A stretch of 6,278 nt of DNA, taken from NCBI GenBank assembly GCA_023143305.1, contig JAGLHV010000084.1, positions 1-6,278 on the forward strand, given 5' to 3'. Positions 1-6,278 of this stretch are shown one piece after another. The first letter of the stretch is position 1; each line of letters opens with the position of its first letter. This DNA comes from a bacterium. GTDB lineage: Bacteria; CBDUZB01; JAGLHV01. The notes under the pieces are model-generated. The model was not told where the DNA came from. It ran no database searches and saw only the letters and a program-made list of their open reading frames with translations. Both the position numbers and the translations under genes were made by a program.

Positions 1-40
1 TGCTATATCGTTCAAAACATATTTTACCTTCATTTTTTTT

Positions 41-58
41 GTTTTGCTGGAGCAAAGC
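41..58. repeat. short inverted repeat (hairpin) far upstream of asnB
   Basis: Arms GTTTTGC (41-47) and GCAAAGC (52-58, with one T-G wobble) can pair around a TGGA loop; counting T48-A51 as well, TTTGCT and AGCAAA form a perfect 6+6 palindrome. The hairpin is followed on the + strand by GCGACAG, and on the - strand by an A run rather than a T run, so it does not look like an intrinsic terminator in either direction. It lies seven bases before the twin-loop hairpins and may belong to the same intergenic repeat element. Function unknown. Confidence 0.45.
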
Positions 59-64
59 GACAGT

Positions 65-83
65 CCGCCAATCTGTAAGGCGG
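65..83. repeat. hairpin 1 of a pair with a shared CTGTAA loop
   Basis: CCGCC (65-69) pairs perfectly with GGCGG (79-83) around the 9-base loop AATCTGTAA (70-78). The 13-base core CCAATCTGTAAGG (68-80) recurs with one substitution at 106-118, where it again sits in a hairpin but with different arms. No T run follows, so a terminator is unlikely. An alternative pairing of ACAG (60-63) with CTGT (73-76) is possible. I infer a dispersed intergenic repeat or a structured RNA leader; the sequence alone does not decide. Confidence 0.5.
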
Positions 84-103
84 TAATTTTGAATTTGCCT
101 GTT

Positions 104-120
104 CTCCAGTCTGTAAGGAG
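104..120. repeat. hairpin 2 of a pair with a shared CTGTAA loop
   Basis: CTCC (104-107) pairs with GGAG (117-120) around AGTCTGTAA (108-116), and the stem can extend outward through T-G wobbles at 102/122 and 103/121. The loop differs from that of the hairpin at 65-83 by a single A-to-G change, while the stem has changed on both sides together (CCGCC/GGCGG there, CTCC/GGAG here). That pattern of a kept loop with a re-paired stem is what a selected structure or a replicating palindromic element would leave, but two copies are little evidence. Confidence 0.45.
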
Positions 121-123
121 GGT

Positions 124-200
124 TTAGGATTTTGGATTTAGTATTGGGTATTTATTTTTGTCTTTAACTTATAACTCATAACGAGTAACTAATAACTGTA
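124..200. repeat. degenerate 7-bp tandem repeat upstream of asnB
   Basis: The clearest part is 163-197: five consecutive heptads of form NNTAACT, with TAAC starting at 165, 172, 179, 186 and 193, exactly 7 bases apart (one unit ends in G instead of T). Continuing the same register to the left gives GAT or TAT at the end of units at 128-130, 135-137, 142-144 and 149-151 (for example TTAGGAT, TTTGGAT, TTAGTAT, TGGGTAT). The block thus holds about eleven heptads whose consensus drifts from a GGATTT type to an AACT type. Short tandem repeats of period 7 are known in intergenic DNA of several bacterial groups; their role is generally unclear. The block stops about five bases before the asnB Shine-Dalgarno sequence, so it probably lies in the promoter or 5' leader. 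Confidence 0.65.
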
Positions 201-204
201 GTTT

Positions 205-211
205 CTGGAGG
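205..211 (+). promoter_or_regulatory. ribosome binding site of asnB
   Basis: CTGGAGG contains the strong Shine-Dalgarno core GGAGG (207-211), separated by 9 bases from the ATG at 221. It fixes the start so that cysteine is residue 2, as a class II glutaminase requires. I could not find a convincing -35/-10 pair in the repeat-filled DNA upstream. Confidence 0.85.
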
Positions 212-220
212 ATATTCTAT

Positions 221-2158
221 ATGTGTGGAATATGCGGGATTTTTGAATTTAATTCACAAAAGAGCGTAGATAAAGAGCTTTTAAGTAGAATGTGTACTGT
301 TATGAATTACCGCGGTCCGGATGAAGAGGGGATACATTTAGGCTGGCCTATGGCTAATGGCGGATATCGGGTAGGTTTAGGACATAGAAGATTGTCTATA
401 ATTGATTTAAAAAGCGGAAAACAACCCATTCATAATGAAGATAAAAAAATATGGATTAGCTTTAACGGTGAAATATATAATTTCAAAAGCTTACGGAATG
501 AATTAGAAAAAAAAGGGCATTGTTTTTATACCCAAACGGATACAGAAGTAATTCTTCATTTATATGAAGATTACGGGGTTAAATGTGTTGATTTCTTGCG
601 AGGGATGTTTGCTTTTTCCATCTGGGATGAAAGAATAAAACAGTTATTTTTGGCCCGGGACCGGTTGGGTAAAAAACCGCTTGTGTATACTTTATTAAAC
701 GACAGGTTAATTTTTTCCTCGGAAATAAAATCTATTCTGGAAAATAATCAAATCGAAAGAAATATAGACCCGCAAGCAATTGATTTATATATGACTTATC
801 AGTATGTTCCCAGTCCTTTAACCATATTTAAAAATATTAAAAAATTACCCCCGGCAAGCATATTAATTTGTAATGCGAAAGGGGAAATAAAAATTTCAAA
901 GTTTTGGGATATCGATTATCGGCAGAAGTTGGATTTTAGCAATTCAAAATTTAAAATGCAGGAAATATATAACCAGATAAATAGCCGATTGGAAGAGGCC
1001 GTGAATTTAAGAATGATTAGTGATGTTCCTTTGGGTGCTTTTCTTTCAGGGGGCATAGATTCTTCGGCAGTGGTAGGGATGATGAGTAAATTTAGTTCTA
1101 AACCGGTTAAAACCTTTAGTATTGGTTTCCAGGAAGAAGATTTTAGTGAATTGAAATATGCACGAATAGTGGCGAATCTTTTTCATACCCAGCACCATGA
1201 ATTTATTGTAAAAGTTGAAATGTTGGATGTTTTACCGCGAATTGTCTGGCATTATAATGAACCTTTTGCGGATTCTTCCTGTCTTCCATCTTATTATGTA
1301 GCCAGAGAAACCGGTAAATTTGTAAAAGTAGCTTTGAATGGGGATGGAGGGGATGAGAGTTTTGGCGGCTATGACAGGTATAGGGCTAATAAGATGGCTT
1401 TATTTTTTCAAAAAGTTCCTTTGGGATTGCGAAAAGCAATGTGGAAATATCTGTTTAAACATTTTCCTGAGTCTGTAGGGAGAAAATCTCGGTTAAGACA
1501 GATGAAACGTTTTATTCAATCCGCAGATAAACCTATGCCTTTACCCAATATTGAGTGGCATTCTGTTTTTAATAGTGCTCAAAAAAAAGCTCTTTATACA
1601 GAGGAAATGCTTGAAAAGACCATGGATTTTGATGCAAACCAATATTTATTTCAGCTTTATAGTGGAGCTAATGCTTTTGATTTTTTAGATAAGATTTTTT
1701 ATACCGACATAAACAGTTATCTTCCTGAAGATTTATTGGTTAAAATGGATATTGCCACTATGGCAAATTCCATGGAAACCCGTTCTCCTTTTTTGGACCA
1801 TAAATTTATAGAGTTTACGGCAACACTTCCTTATCAGTGGAAAATAAAGGGGTTAACCTCCAAAGATATTTTAAAGAAATCTTTGAAAGGATTTTTGCCG
1901 AATAAGATATTAAATCGGAAAAAAATGGGTTTTGGAGTGCCGATAGGTAAATGGTTTAGGGGTGAATTAAAAAATTATTTAACGGAAACACTTTTAGCTC
2001 CAAAAAGTATCCAACGGGGGTATTTTAAAAAAGAGGCAATTGAAAAATTATTAGTGGAGCATTCCAGTGGAAAGGTTAGTCATTCTTATCGTCTCTGGTC
2101 ATTATTGGTTTTAGAGGTCTGGCATCAAATATTTATCGACAAAAGCATTAAGTTTTAA
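221..2158 (+). CDS. asnB: asparagine synthase (glutamine-hydrolysing), AsnB-type amidotransferase
   Basis: This 645-residue cytoplasmic enzyme hydrolyses glutamine and uses the ammonia to amidate an ATP-activated carboxylate, classically aspartate to asparagine. The N-terminal class II glutaminase domain (about 2-215) has the nucleophile Cys2 in MCGICGIF, YRGPDE at 30-35, HRRLSIIDL at 55-63 (Arg57 matching the glutamine-binding arginine of E. coli AsnB), NGEIYN at 82-87 and TDTEV at 106-110. The synthetase domain follows with the PP-loop SGGIDSS at 276-282, YNEPFADSS at 345-353, GDGGDE at 374-379, KMDIATMANSMETRSPFLD at 508-526 and KKMGFGVPIGKWFR at 567-580. All key motifs are intact and nothing is truncated. 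It is longer than E. coli AsnB (about 554 residues) and close to AsnB relatives found in exopolysaccharide loci. Because three glycosylation-type genes follow, it may amidate a sugar acid or peptide instead of, or besides, making asparagine. The class is certain; the physiological substrate is not. Confidence 0.95.
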   Translation: MCGICGIFEFNSQKSVDKELLSRMCTVMNYRGPDEEGIHLGWPMANGGYRVGLGHRRLSIIDLKSGKQPIHNEDKKIWISFNGEIYNFKSLRNELEKKGHCFYTQTDTEVILHLYEDYGVKCVDFLRGMFAFSIWDERIKQLFLARDRLGKKPLVYTLLNDRLIFSSEIKSILENNQIERNIDPQAIDLYMTYQYVPSPLTIFKNIKKLPPASILICNAKGEIKISKFWDIDYRQKLDFSNSKFKMQEIYNQINSRLEEAVNLRMISDVPLGAFLSGGIDSSAVVGMMSKFSSKPVKTFSIGFQEEDFSELKYARIVANLFHTQHHEFIVKVEMLDVLPRIVWHYNEPFADSSCLPSYYVARETGKFVKVALNGDGGDESFGGYDRYRANKMALFFQKVPLGLRKAMWKYLFKHFPESVGRKSRLRQMKRFIQSADKPMPLPNIEWHSVFNSAQKKALYTEEMLEKTMDFDANQYLFQLYSGANAFDFLDKIFYTDINSYLPEDLLVKMDIATMANSMETRSPFLDHKFIEFTATLPYQWKIKGLTSKDILKKSLKGFLPNKILNRKKMGFGVPIGKWFRGELKNYLTETLLAPKSIQRGYFKKEAIEKLLVEHSSGKVSHSYRLWSLLVLEVWHQIFIDKSIKF

Positions 2159-2194
2159 AAAATAAATACTAATAATAAATAAAAAGGGAAATCA

Positions 2195-3769
2195 ATGGCA
2201 CAGGATTTGTTAGATACTAAATTTGATAAGTTTATTTTTGCTTTTGGTTTAGGCATTGCTGTTTTTTTTGTTTACATTAGTTTTTTATCGAATATGTATA
2301 ATTATGATGGTGTAGCCTGTGCTATGGCGGTTGAGTTAGGAGAAATGAAAAATCTTTTTCATGGAAATCATCTTATTTATGGTTTTTTAGGATATCTTTT
2401 TCACCAGTTAATAAAAATTTCAGGATATACCGGAACGACCCTTCTTTCTCTTCAAATTTTAAATTGTCTTTTAGGTTCTGGAGGAATTATTTTATTTTTT
2501 GTTTTAATGGAACAAATTAGTAAAAGTATAAAATATGCCTTTTTTTGGAGTTTGTTTTTAGCTTTTTCCTATAGCTACTGGCTCTGGAGTATGGAAGCCC
2601 AGGTTTATTTGTTGGGTATGGTTTTTATTTTATTATTGGTTCTTTTGCTTTATTGGTATAACAATTTTTTTTCCGGCTATCATGGTTTAGGGGTAGGTGT
2701 GCCTTTTATCATAGGAATTTGTCATGGAATGGCTGTTTTGTCTCATATTTCGCATATTATCTTTATTCCTGTAGTATGTATAAGTTTATGGCATTGTGGA
2801 AATGATAGAAAAAAAATAGTGCGTAGTATTTTTTTATATTTAATTGTTTTAGGATTATTTTGTGCCTTTTCTTATTTGTTAGTGATAATTATGGTACTTA
2901 AAATTTTTAGTTTGCGAGAAATTTATTTATGGTTTTTAGGAAATGCCCTGGATGATTCTACTAAATCGTTTAATTGGCACGGACAACTTAGCCTGGAAAA
3001 TCTCCTGACTATTCCTTCGTCTTTAGAAGACATAATCTGGGTAAATTTAAAAAGGGTATCTTTTATTAAAGAACTTTTTCCCCATCGAATAATAAAAACA
3101 TCAATTAATATATCCAAACTATTTTTTTTCACTGCTTTCTTTTATCTCTTTTTACATTTTAAAAGTATTTATAAAAAAAATAAATTTATGATACAAATGT
3201 GCTTTGTTTGGATAGTCTGTTATAGTTTGTTTTTTTCTACATGGGAAACTAAAACCATAATGTATAGAATGCCTGAATTAATACCGCTTTATTTATTGGC
3301 ATATACGGCTTTTTCATCTATACGGATGAATAAAAAAATAAAGCTTTTTTGTTTAAGTAGTTATCTGTTTGCTTTGATTTTTTCTAATTTTTATGGGGGA
3401 ATATTTCCATATTCTCTAAAAGTAAATAATATTAATTTGTCCAGAGCACATTTGGTAGGAGAAAATACTTCCGATGAGGATTTAGTCATTATTTCGGGTA
3501 GGGGTATTTTTGCTATAGGGAAGGTATATATTCCTTATTTTGCCCGGAGGCAGACTTTAATTTTAAATCGCTTTAAGGAAAAAGATTTTGATTTAGTTCA
3601 AAAGATAATTTTTCGTTGGTTAGCAAGGGGTGATAATGTTTTTTTTCTTTCGGATGCATTTGATTTTGAAAACAAACACTTATTGAGTAAAAACTATAGA
3701 TTATTTCTTTCTGCGGAAGGTAAAGATGTAAGCTTATTTCAGGTAAAAGAAAGGGAGCAAAATGATTAA
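2195..3769 (+). CDS. multi-pass membrane protein, probable GT-C (PMT / DUF2723-like) glycosyltransferase
   Basis: This 524-residue protein has about ten or eleven predicted membrane segments, by eye near residues 13-32, 57-75, 82-104, 112-130, 132-153, 166-198 (probably two), 209-235, 304-320, 331-347, 359-374 and 382-400, then a soluble C-terminal part from about 401 to 524. An acidic residue lies in the first loop (YNYDGVA, 35-41), where GT-C enzymes carry their catalytic aspartate. The stretch [15 protein letters not shown] (127-141) resembles the conserved second-loop region of DUF2723/protein O-mannosyltransferase relatives. Such enzymes move a sugar from a polyprenyl-phosphate donor to an acceptor outside the cytoplasm; donor and acceptor here are unknown. 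The start is supported by AAGGGA (2184-2189), five bases before the ATG. It follows asnB by 36 bp with no terminator and overlaps the next gene by 8 bp. Family assignment rests on topology and weak motifs, so a flippase or other polytopic glycan protein remains possible. Confidence 0.75.
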   Translation: MAQDLLDTKFDKFIFAFGLGIAVFFVYISFLSNMYNYDGVACAMAVELGEMKNLFHGNHLIYGFLGYLFHQLIKISGYTGTTLLSLQILNCLLGSGGIILFFVLMEQISKSIKYAFFWSLFLAFSYSYWLWSMEAQVYLLGMVFILLLVLLLYWYNNFFSGYHGLGVGVPFIIGICHGMAVLSHISHIIFIPVVCISLWHCGNDRKKIVRSIFLYLIVLGLFCAFSYLLVIIMVLKIFSLREIYLWFLGNALDDSTKSFNWHGQLSLENLLTIPSSLEDIIWVNLKRVSFIKELFPHRIIKTSINISKLFFFTAFFYLFLHFKSIYKKNKFMIQMCFVWIVCYSLFFSTWETKTIMYRMPELIPLYLLAYTAFSSIRMNKKIKLFCLSSYLFALIFSNFYGGIFPYSLKVNNINLSRAHLVGENTSDEDLVIISGRGIFAIGKVYIPYFARRQTLILNRFKEKDFDLVQKIIFRWLARGDNVFFLSDAFDFENKHLLSKNYRLFLSAEGKDVSLFQVKEREQND

Positions 3770-4508
3770 TAATAAAAAAAAGGTTATTGCCGTTATGCCG
3801 GCATATAATGCTCAGAGTACTATAAAACAGACTTTTCTGGATATTCCCTCTGGTGCAGTAGATGAAGTGATTTTAGGGGATGATGCAAGTAGTGATAATA
3901 CCGTTGCCATTGCCCAAAGCCTGGGGATGTGGGTTTTACAACATAAAGAAAATAAGGGTTACGGGGCTAATCAAAAGACTTGTTATCAAGAAGCATTGAA
4001 AAGGGGAGCAGAAATTGTAGTCATGATTCATCCTGATTATCAGTACGATAGCCGGCTTGTTCCTTATTTGACAGGGTTAATCAGAGATGGAATTTGTGAT
4101 GTAATGATTGGAACCCGGATTAGGACGCGTAAAGAAGCTTTAGCCGGCGGAATGCCTAAATATAAATATATTGGCAATCGTTTTTTAACCTTTATTGAGA
4201 ATATTATTTTAGGACAGAACCTGAGTGAATTTCATAGTGGTTTTCGTGCTTTTCACAGGAGAGTACTGGAAAAAATCCCTTTTAGCAAAAATTCAGATGA
4301 TTTTGTTTTTGATTCTGAAATATTGGCACAGTCAGTGGTTTTTAATTTTAAAATAGGAGAAATTCCCGTACCTACCCGCTATTTTAAAGAGGCATCGACT
4401 ATTAACTTTATTAATAGTGTAGTTTATGGAATAAAAACTTTGTTTGTTTTGGTTAAATTTTTGCTGCACAAATGGAGAATTAAAAAATGTCGTTTATTTT
4501 TGCCATAA
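3762..4508 (+). CDS. glycosyltransferase family 2, polyprenyl-phosphate sugar synthase-like (DPM1/DPG synthase type)
   Basis: This 248-residue GT-A-fold enzyme probably transfers a sugar from a nucleotide donor to polyprenyl phosphate at the cytoplasmic membrane face. Visible motifs are VMPAYNA (11-17), the nucleotide-binding DDASSDNT (40-47), NKGYGANQK (64-72), the metal-site region HPDYQYD (90-96), [13 protein letters not shown] (158-170), FVFDSEIL (181-188) and [10 protein letters not shown] (198-207), in the order expected for dolichyl-phosphate mannose/glucose synthase relatives. There is no C-terminal multi-pass membrane domain; residues 212-236 form only a hydrophobic or amphipathic tail ending in basic residues. 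HPD stands where the better-known relatives have DxD, so only the second aspartate is kept. AGGGAG (3752-3757) lies four bases before the ATG, which falls within the last codons of the upstream gene (8-bp overlap), suggesting coupled translation. It probably supplies the lipid-linked donor for one or both flanking GT-C proteins. Family sure, sugar specificity unknown. Confidence 0.92.
   Translation: MINNKKKVIAVMPAYNAQSTIKQTFLDIPSGAVDEVILGDDASSDNTVAIAQSLGMWVLQHKENKGYGANQKTCYQEALKRGAEIVVMIHPDYQYDSRLVPYLTGLIRDGICDVMIGTRIRTRKEALAGGMPKYKYIGNRFLTFIENIILGQNLSEFHSGFRAFHRRVLEKIPFSKNSDDFVFDSEILAQSVVFNFKIGEIPVPTRYFKEASTINFINSVVYGIKTLFVLVKFLLHKWRIKKCRLFLP
4474..4477 (+). promoter_or_regulatory. ribosome binding site inside the GT2 gene, setting the start of the last gene
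   Basis: GGAG lies nine bases before the ATG at 4487, all within the 3' end of the GT2 coding sequence. The site supports ATG 4487 as the start of the right-hand membrane protein and a 22-bp overlap with the GT2 gene. The A-rich spacer between the two fits an unstructured initiation region. Confidence 0.7.
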
Positions 4509-6278
4509 AATTTTACATAAAAAAATATTTTTTTCCTTTATTTTTATTGTCCTGGATAAGTTTGGTAGGGGGCAATTATTTTGTCCGGTATACAACTTAT
4601 TATTTAGTACTAAAGGCAAAGGAAATTTTACTTTTCATAATGGTCGTTTTTTTCATTTGGGCAATGGGGAAAAAAATATTGAAACGGATTTCTTTACATA
4701 CTGTTTCTTTTTTAGAGAATAATATTTTTGCTCTTGGTTTGGGCCTGGGATTTTGGGGTTATTGCATCTTTTTTTTAGGTATTCTGGGTGGATTATATTC
4801 GGAGTTGGTGTTAGGATTGTTTATTGTTAGTAGTGTTTTTTGTTTTAAAGAAATAAGGCAAATAATTAGTGAAATAAAATCAGTAATTATTTGCAAAAAG
4901 TTTAGTTTTTCCCCGTGGACTGCGATTTTAATTTTCGCTTTTATTTTATCTTTTTTTGCGTCTCTGGGTCCGGTAATTTCTACGGATGCCTTACGGTATC
5001 ATTTGTCCCTTCCTAATTTATATTTTCTAAACCATAAAATATTTATTTTGCCCAATAATTTTTTTAGTAATTTTCCTGCTTTATTTGATATGTTGTATCT
5101 TTTTACGTTCTTTTTAAAAAGTTCCGGCTTAGCCAGGATGTTCCATTGTCTGGCAGGAGTATTAACTGCTTTATCCATTTATTCTTTGGGAAAGAAATAT
5201 TTTAATTTCCGGACAGGAATATTAGCGGCGCTTATTTTTTTTACTACGCCGTTTGTTTTACTTCTTTCTTCCGTGGCTTTTATTGATCTGGGAGTGGCTT
5301 TCTTTTTCTTTTTATCGTTTTATGCATTATTTATTTATGATGAGAAGAAAAAAATAAATTATTTAGTTGTTTCAGCTGTATTTGCAGGATTATCCGTAAG
5401 TACAAAATATTCCGGAGGCCTTTTTGTTCTAATAGCAGGTATATTATATTTTTTTAAGCGATATACAATCGATAAAGTAAAATTTTCTTTTGCATTTAGG
5501 GAGTTAATTATATTTTTTGGTATTACCTTAATTGTTGTTTCTCCCTGGTTGTTACGAAATTTATTTTGTGTAAAAAATCCGGTTTATCCTTTTTTTTCCG
5601 GAAACAATGATTTGTATATGAAAATTCTTTCCAGTGCAGGAATAAACATAAACAAACTAAATTGGTTTTGGTTGCCTTTAGTTGTTCCCTGGCATATTAC
5701 TTTATATGTTAGCCATTTTGAAAATTGGAGAGCAGGAATGGTTTATCTTGCTTTTTTGCCTTTTTTATTTTTTTTAAAGGGGGTGGATAGAAAGATAAAA
5801 TATCTTATTATTTATTGCGTACTTGTTTATTTAATTTGGGTATATGGTATACAGAATGTCAGGTTTTTATTGCCGGTTTTTCCTTTGTTGGGGATAATTA
5901 TTGCTTATCTAATTTTTAAAATAATAAACATCGTAGAAAATTCACGGTCTTCTTGCCGGGTACTGATATTTTTTAGTAAACAATTTAACTTTTTTATAAA
6001 AGGAATACTATCCTTTATCTTTGTATGGAATATACTTCATTTCTTGGTCAGGTCTCCTTATCTTTTGCCTCAGTTATATCTTTTTTGGGGGAGAATTTCA
6101 AGGGTTGATTATTTACGGGTAGAAATCCCTTTTTATGAAATGTTTCAATATATTAACCGGAATCTTTCTCCTTCAGCTAAAATTCTTTTTTTAGGGCATT
6201 ATCATGATGGGGGATATTTGAAGCGAAATTATTTGTATAGTTCTGAATTCGAAAAACCTTTACTTTTTTCTTTGATTG
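4487..6278 (+). CDS. GT-C family membrane glycosyltransferase (GT39/ArnT/RgtA-like), 3' end outside window
   Basis: The frame from ATG 4487 stays open to the window edge, giving 597 codons plus one base, so the gene is cut only by the window. The protein is highly hydrophobic, with about fourteen or fifteen likely membrane segments. Its core is typical of polyprenyl-phosphate-sugar-dependent transferases: the loop motif [12 protein letters not shown] (165-176) with putative catalytic Asp167, then [12 protein letters not shown] (261-272), [10 protein letters not shown] (301-310), [20 protein letters not shown] (351-370) and [12 protein letters not shown] (456-467). A C-terminal soluble part begins near 535 and includes [14 protein letters not shown] (564-577). 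Around five hydrophobic segments precede Asp167, whereas textbook members have the aspartate after the first one, so there is an N-terminal membrane extension of about 140 residues. It probably adds a sugar to a glycan, lipid or protein outside the cytoplasm using the donor made by the overlapping GT2. Exact substrate unknown. Confidence 0.88.
   Translation, partial: MSFIFAIKFYIKKYFFPLFLLSWISLVGGNYFVRYTTYYLVLKAKEILLFIMVVFFIWAMGKKILKRISLHTVSFLENNIFALGLGLGFWGYCIFFLGILGGLYSELVLGLFIVSSVFCFKEIRQIISEIKSVIICKKFSFSPWTAILIFAFILSFFASLGPVISTDALRYHLSLPNLYFLNHKIFILPNNFFSNFPALFDMLYLFTFFLKSSGLARMFHCLAGVLTALSIYSLGKKYFNFRTGILAALIFFTTPFVLLLSSVAFIDLGVAFFFFLSFYALFIYDEKKKINYLVVSAVFAGLSVSTKYSGGLFVLIAGILYFFKRYTIDKVKFSFAFRELIIFFGITLIVVSPWLLRNLFCVKNPVYPFFSGNNDLYMKILSSAGININKLNWFWLPLVVPWHITLYVSHFENWRAGMVYLAFLPFLFFLKGVDRKIKYLIIYCVLVYLIWVYGIQNVRFLLPVFPLLGIIIAYLIFKIINIVENSRSSCRVLIFFSKQFNFFIKGILSFIFVWNILHFLVRSPYLLPQLYLFWGRISRVDYLRVEIPFYEMFQYINRNLSPSAKILFLGHYHDGGYLKRNYLYSSEFEKPLLFSLI

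Noticed and set aside
1..33. Possible start of a divergent - strand gene (ATG at 33, reading MKVKYVLNDIA to the edge)
   Set aside because: Only eleven codons are visible and no Shine-Dalgarno sequence precedes the ATG, just a run of A. It cannot be told from chance; sequence left of the window would settle it.
41..122. Rho-independent terminator of an upstream gene
   Set aside because: None of the three hairpins is followed by a T run in either reading direction.
2..127. Open + strand frame entering from the left edge and ending at TAG 125-127
   Set aside because: It could be the tail of an upstream gene, but all three + frames are open for the first 75 bases or so and this one runs through the hairpin repeats, so its translation looks like repeat DNA and not protein.
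132..175. Promoter-like elements (TTGGAT 132-137, TTGGGT 144-149, TATAAC 170-175)
   Set aside because: No pair has acceptable spacing (TTGGGT to TATAAC leaves 20 bases), and the hexamers arise from the heptad repeat itself.
2923..3132. 69-codon open frame on the - strand
   Set aside because: It lies wholly inside the well-supported membrane protein gene on the + strand, has no recognisable domain and no independent support, so it is a shadow frame.
4444..4722. 92-codon open frame on the + strand starting with TTG
   Set aside because: It overlaps the end of the GT2 gene and the start of the right-hand GT-C gene in another frame. The frame from ATG 4487 has a Shine-Dalgarno sequence, clear GT-C motifs and remains open for 597 codons, so the shorter frame is spurious.
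2195..6278. Strong T-richness of the coding strand as a sign of foreign DNA
   Set aside because: It is most pronounced in the two membrane protein genes and is explained by many TTT, TTA and ATT codons for hydrophobic residues in an A+T-rich genome.
1..6278. CRISPR array, tRNA or rRNA gene, insertion sequence or attachment site
   Set aside because: I found no regularly spaced long repeats, no cloverleaf or rRNA-like sequence, no transposase or integrase motifs, and no long terminal inverted repeats.

Overview
This window looks like part of a cell-surface glycan assembly locus from an A+T-rich bacterium (roughly one third G+C by eye). All four genes lie on the + strand: an AsnB-type glutamine amidotransferase, a multi-pass GT-C-like membrane protein, a DPM-synthase-like GT2 glycosyltransferase, and a second, larger GT-C-like membrane glycosyltransferase that runs off the right edge. 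The standard genetic code fits, the three visible stops are all TAA, and purine-rich Shine-Dalgarno sequences precede the genes. The protein types and repeat-laden intergenic DNA remind me of uncultured candidate-phylum bacteria (Omnitrophota-like and relatives), but no taxonomic marker is present and this is only an impression.

Layout: positions 1-220 hold no gene I can support. They contain three short inverted repeats, two of which share almost the same loop while their stem arms differ, followed by a degenerate 7-bp-period tandem repeat ending about 5 bases before the asnB ribosome binding site. asnB occupies 221-2158. A 36-bp A+T-rich gap without a hairpin leads to the first membrane protein (2195-3769). 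The GT2 gene (3762-4508) overlaps it by 8 bp. The last gene starts inside the GT2 gene at 4487 (22-bp overlap) and is still open at 6278. The overlaps and the absence of terminators point to one transcript, at least from 2195 onward and probably from asnB.

How the genes may work together: DPM-synthase-like GT2 enzymes commonly make polyprenyl-phosphate sugars on the cytoplasmic face, and GT-C enzymes use such lipid-linked sugars on the other side of the membrane. A GT2 gene sandwiched between two GT-C-like genes is a coherent donor-plus-acceptor module. The AsnB homologue at the head could make asparagine, or could amidate a carboxylated sugar or peptide in the same glycan, as other AsnB relatives in polysaccharide loci do. 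I see no clearly novel defence, mobile or regulatory system. The least explained material is the repeat cluster upstream of asnB.
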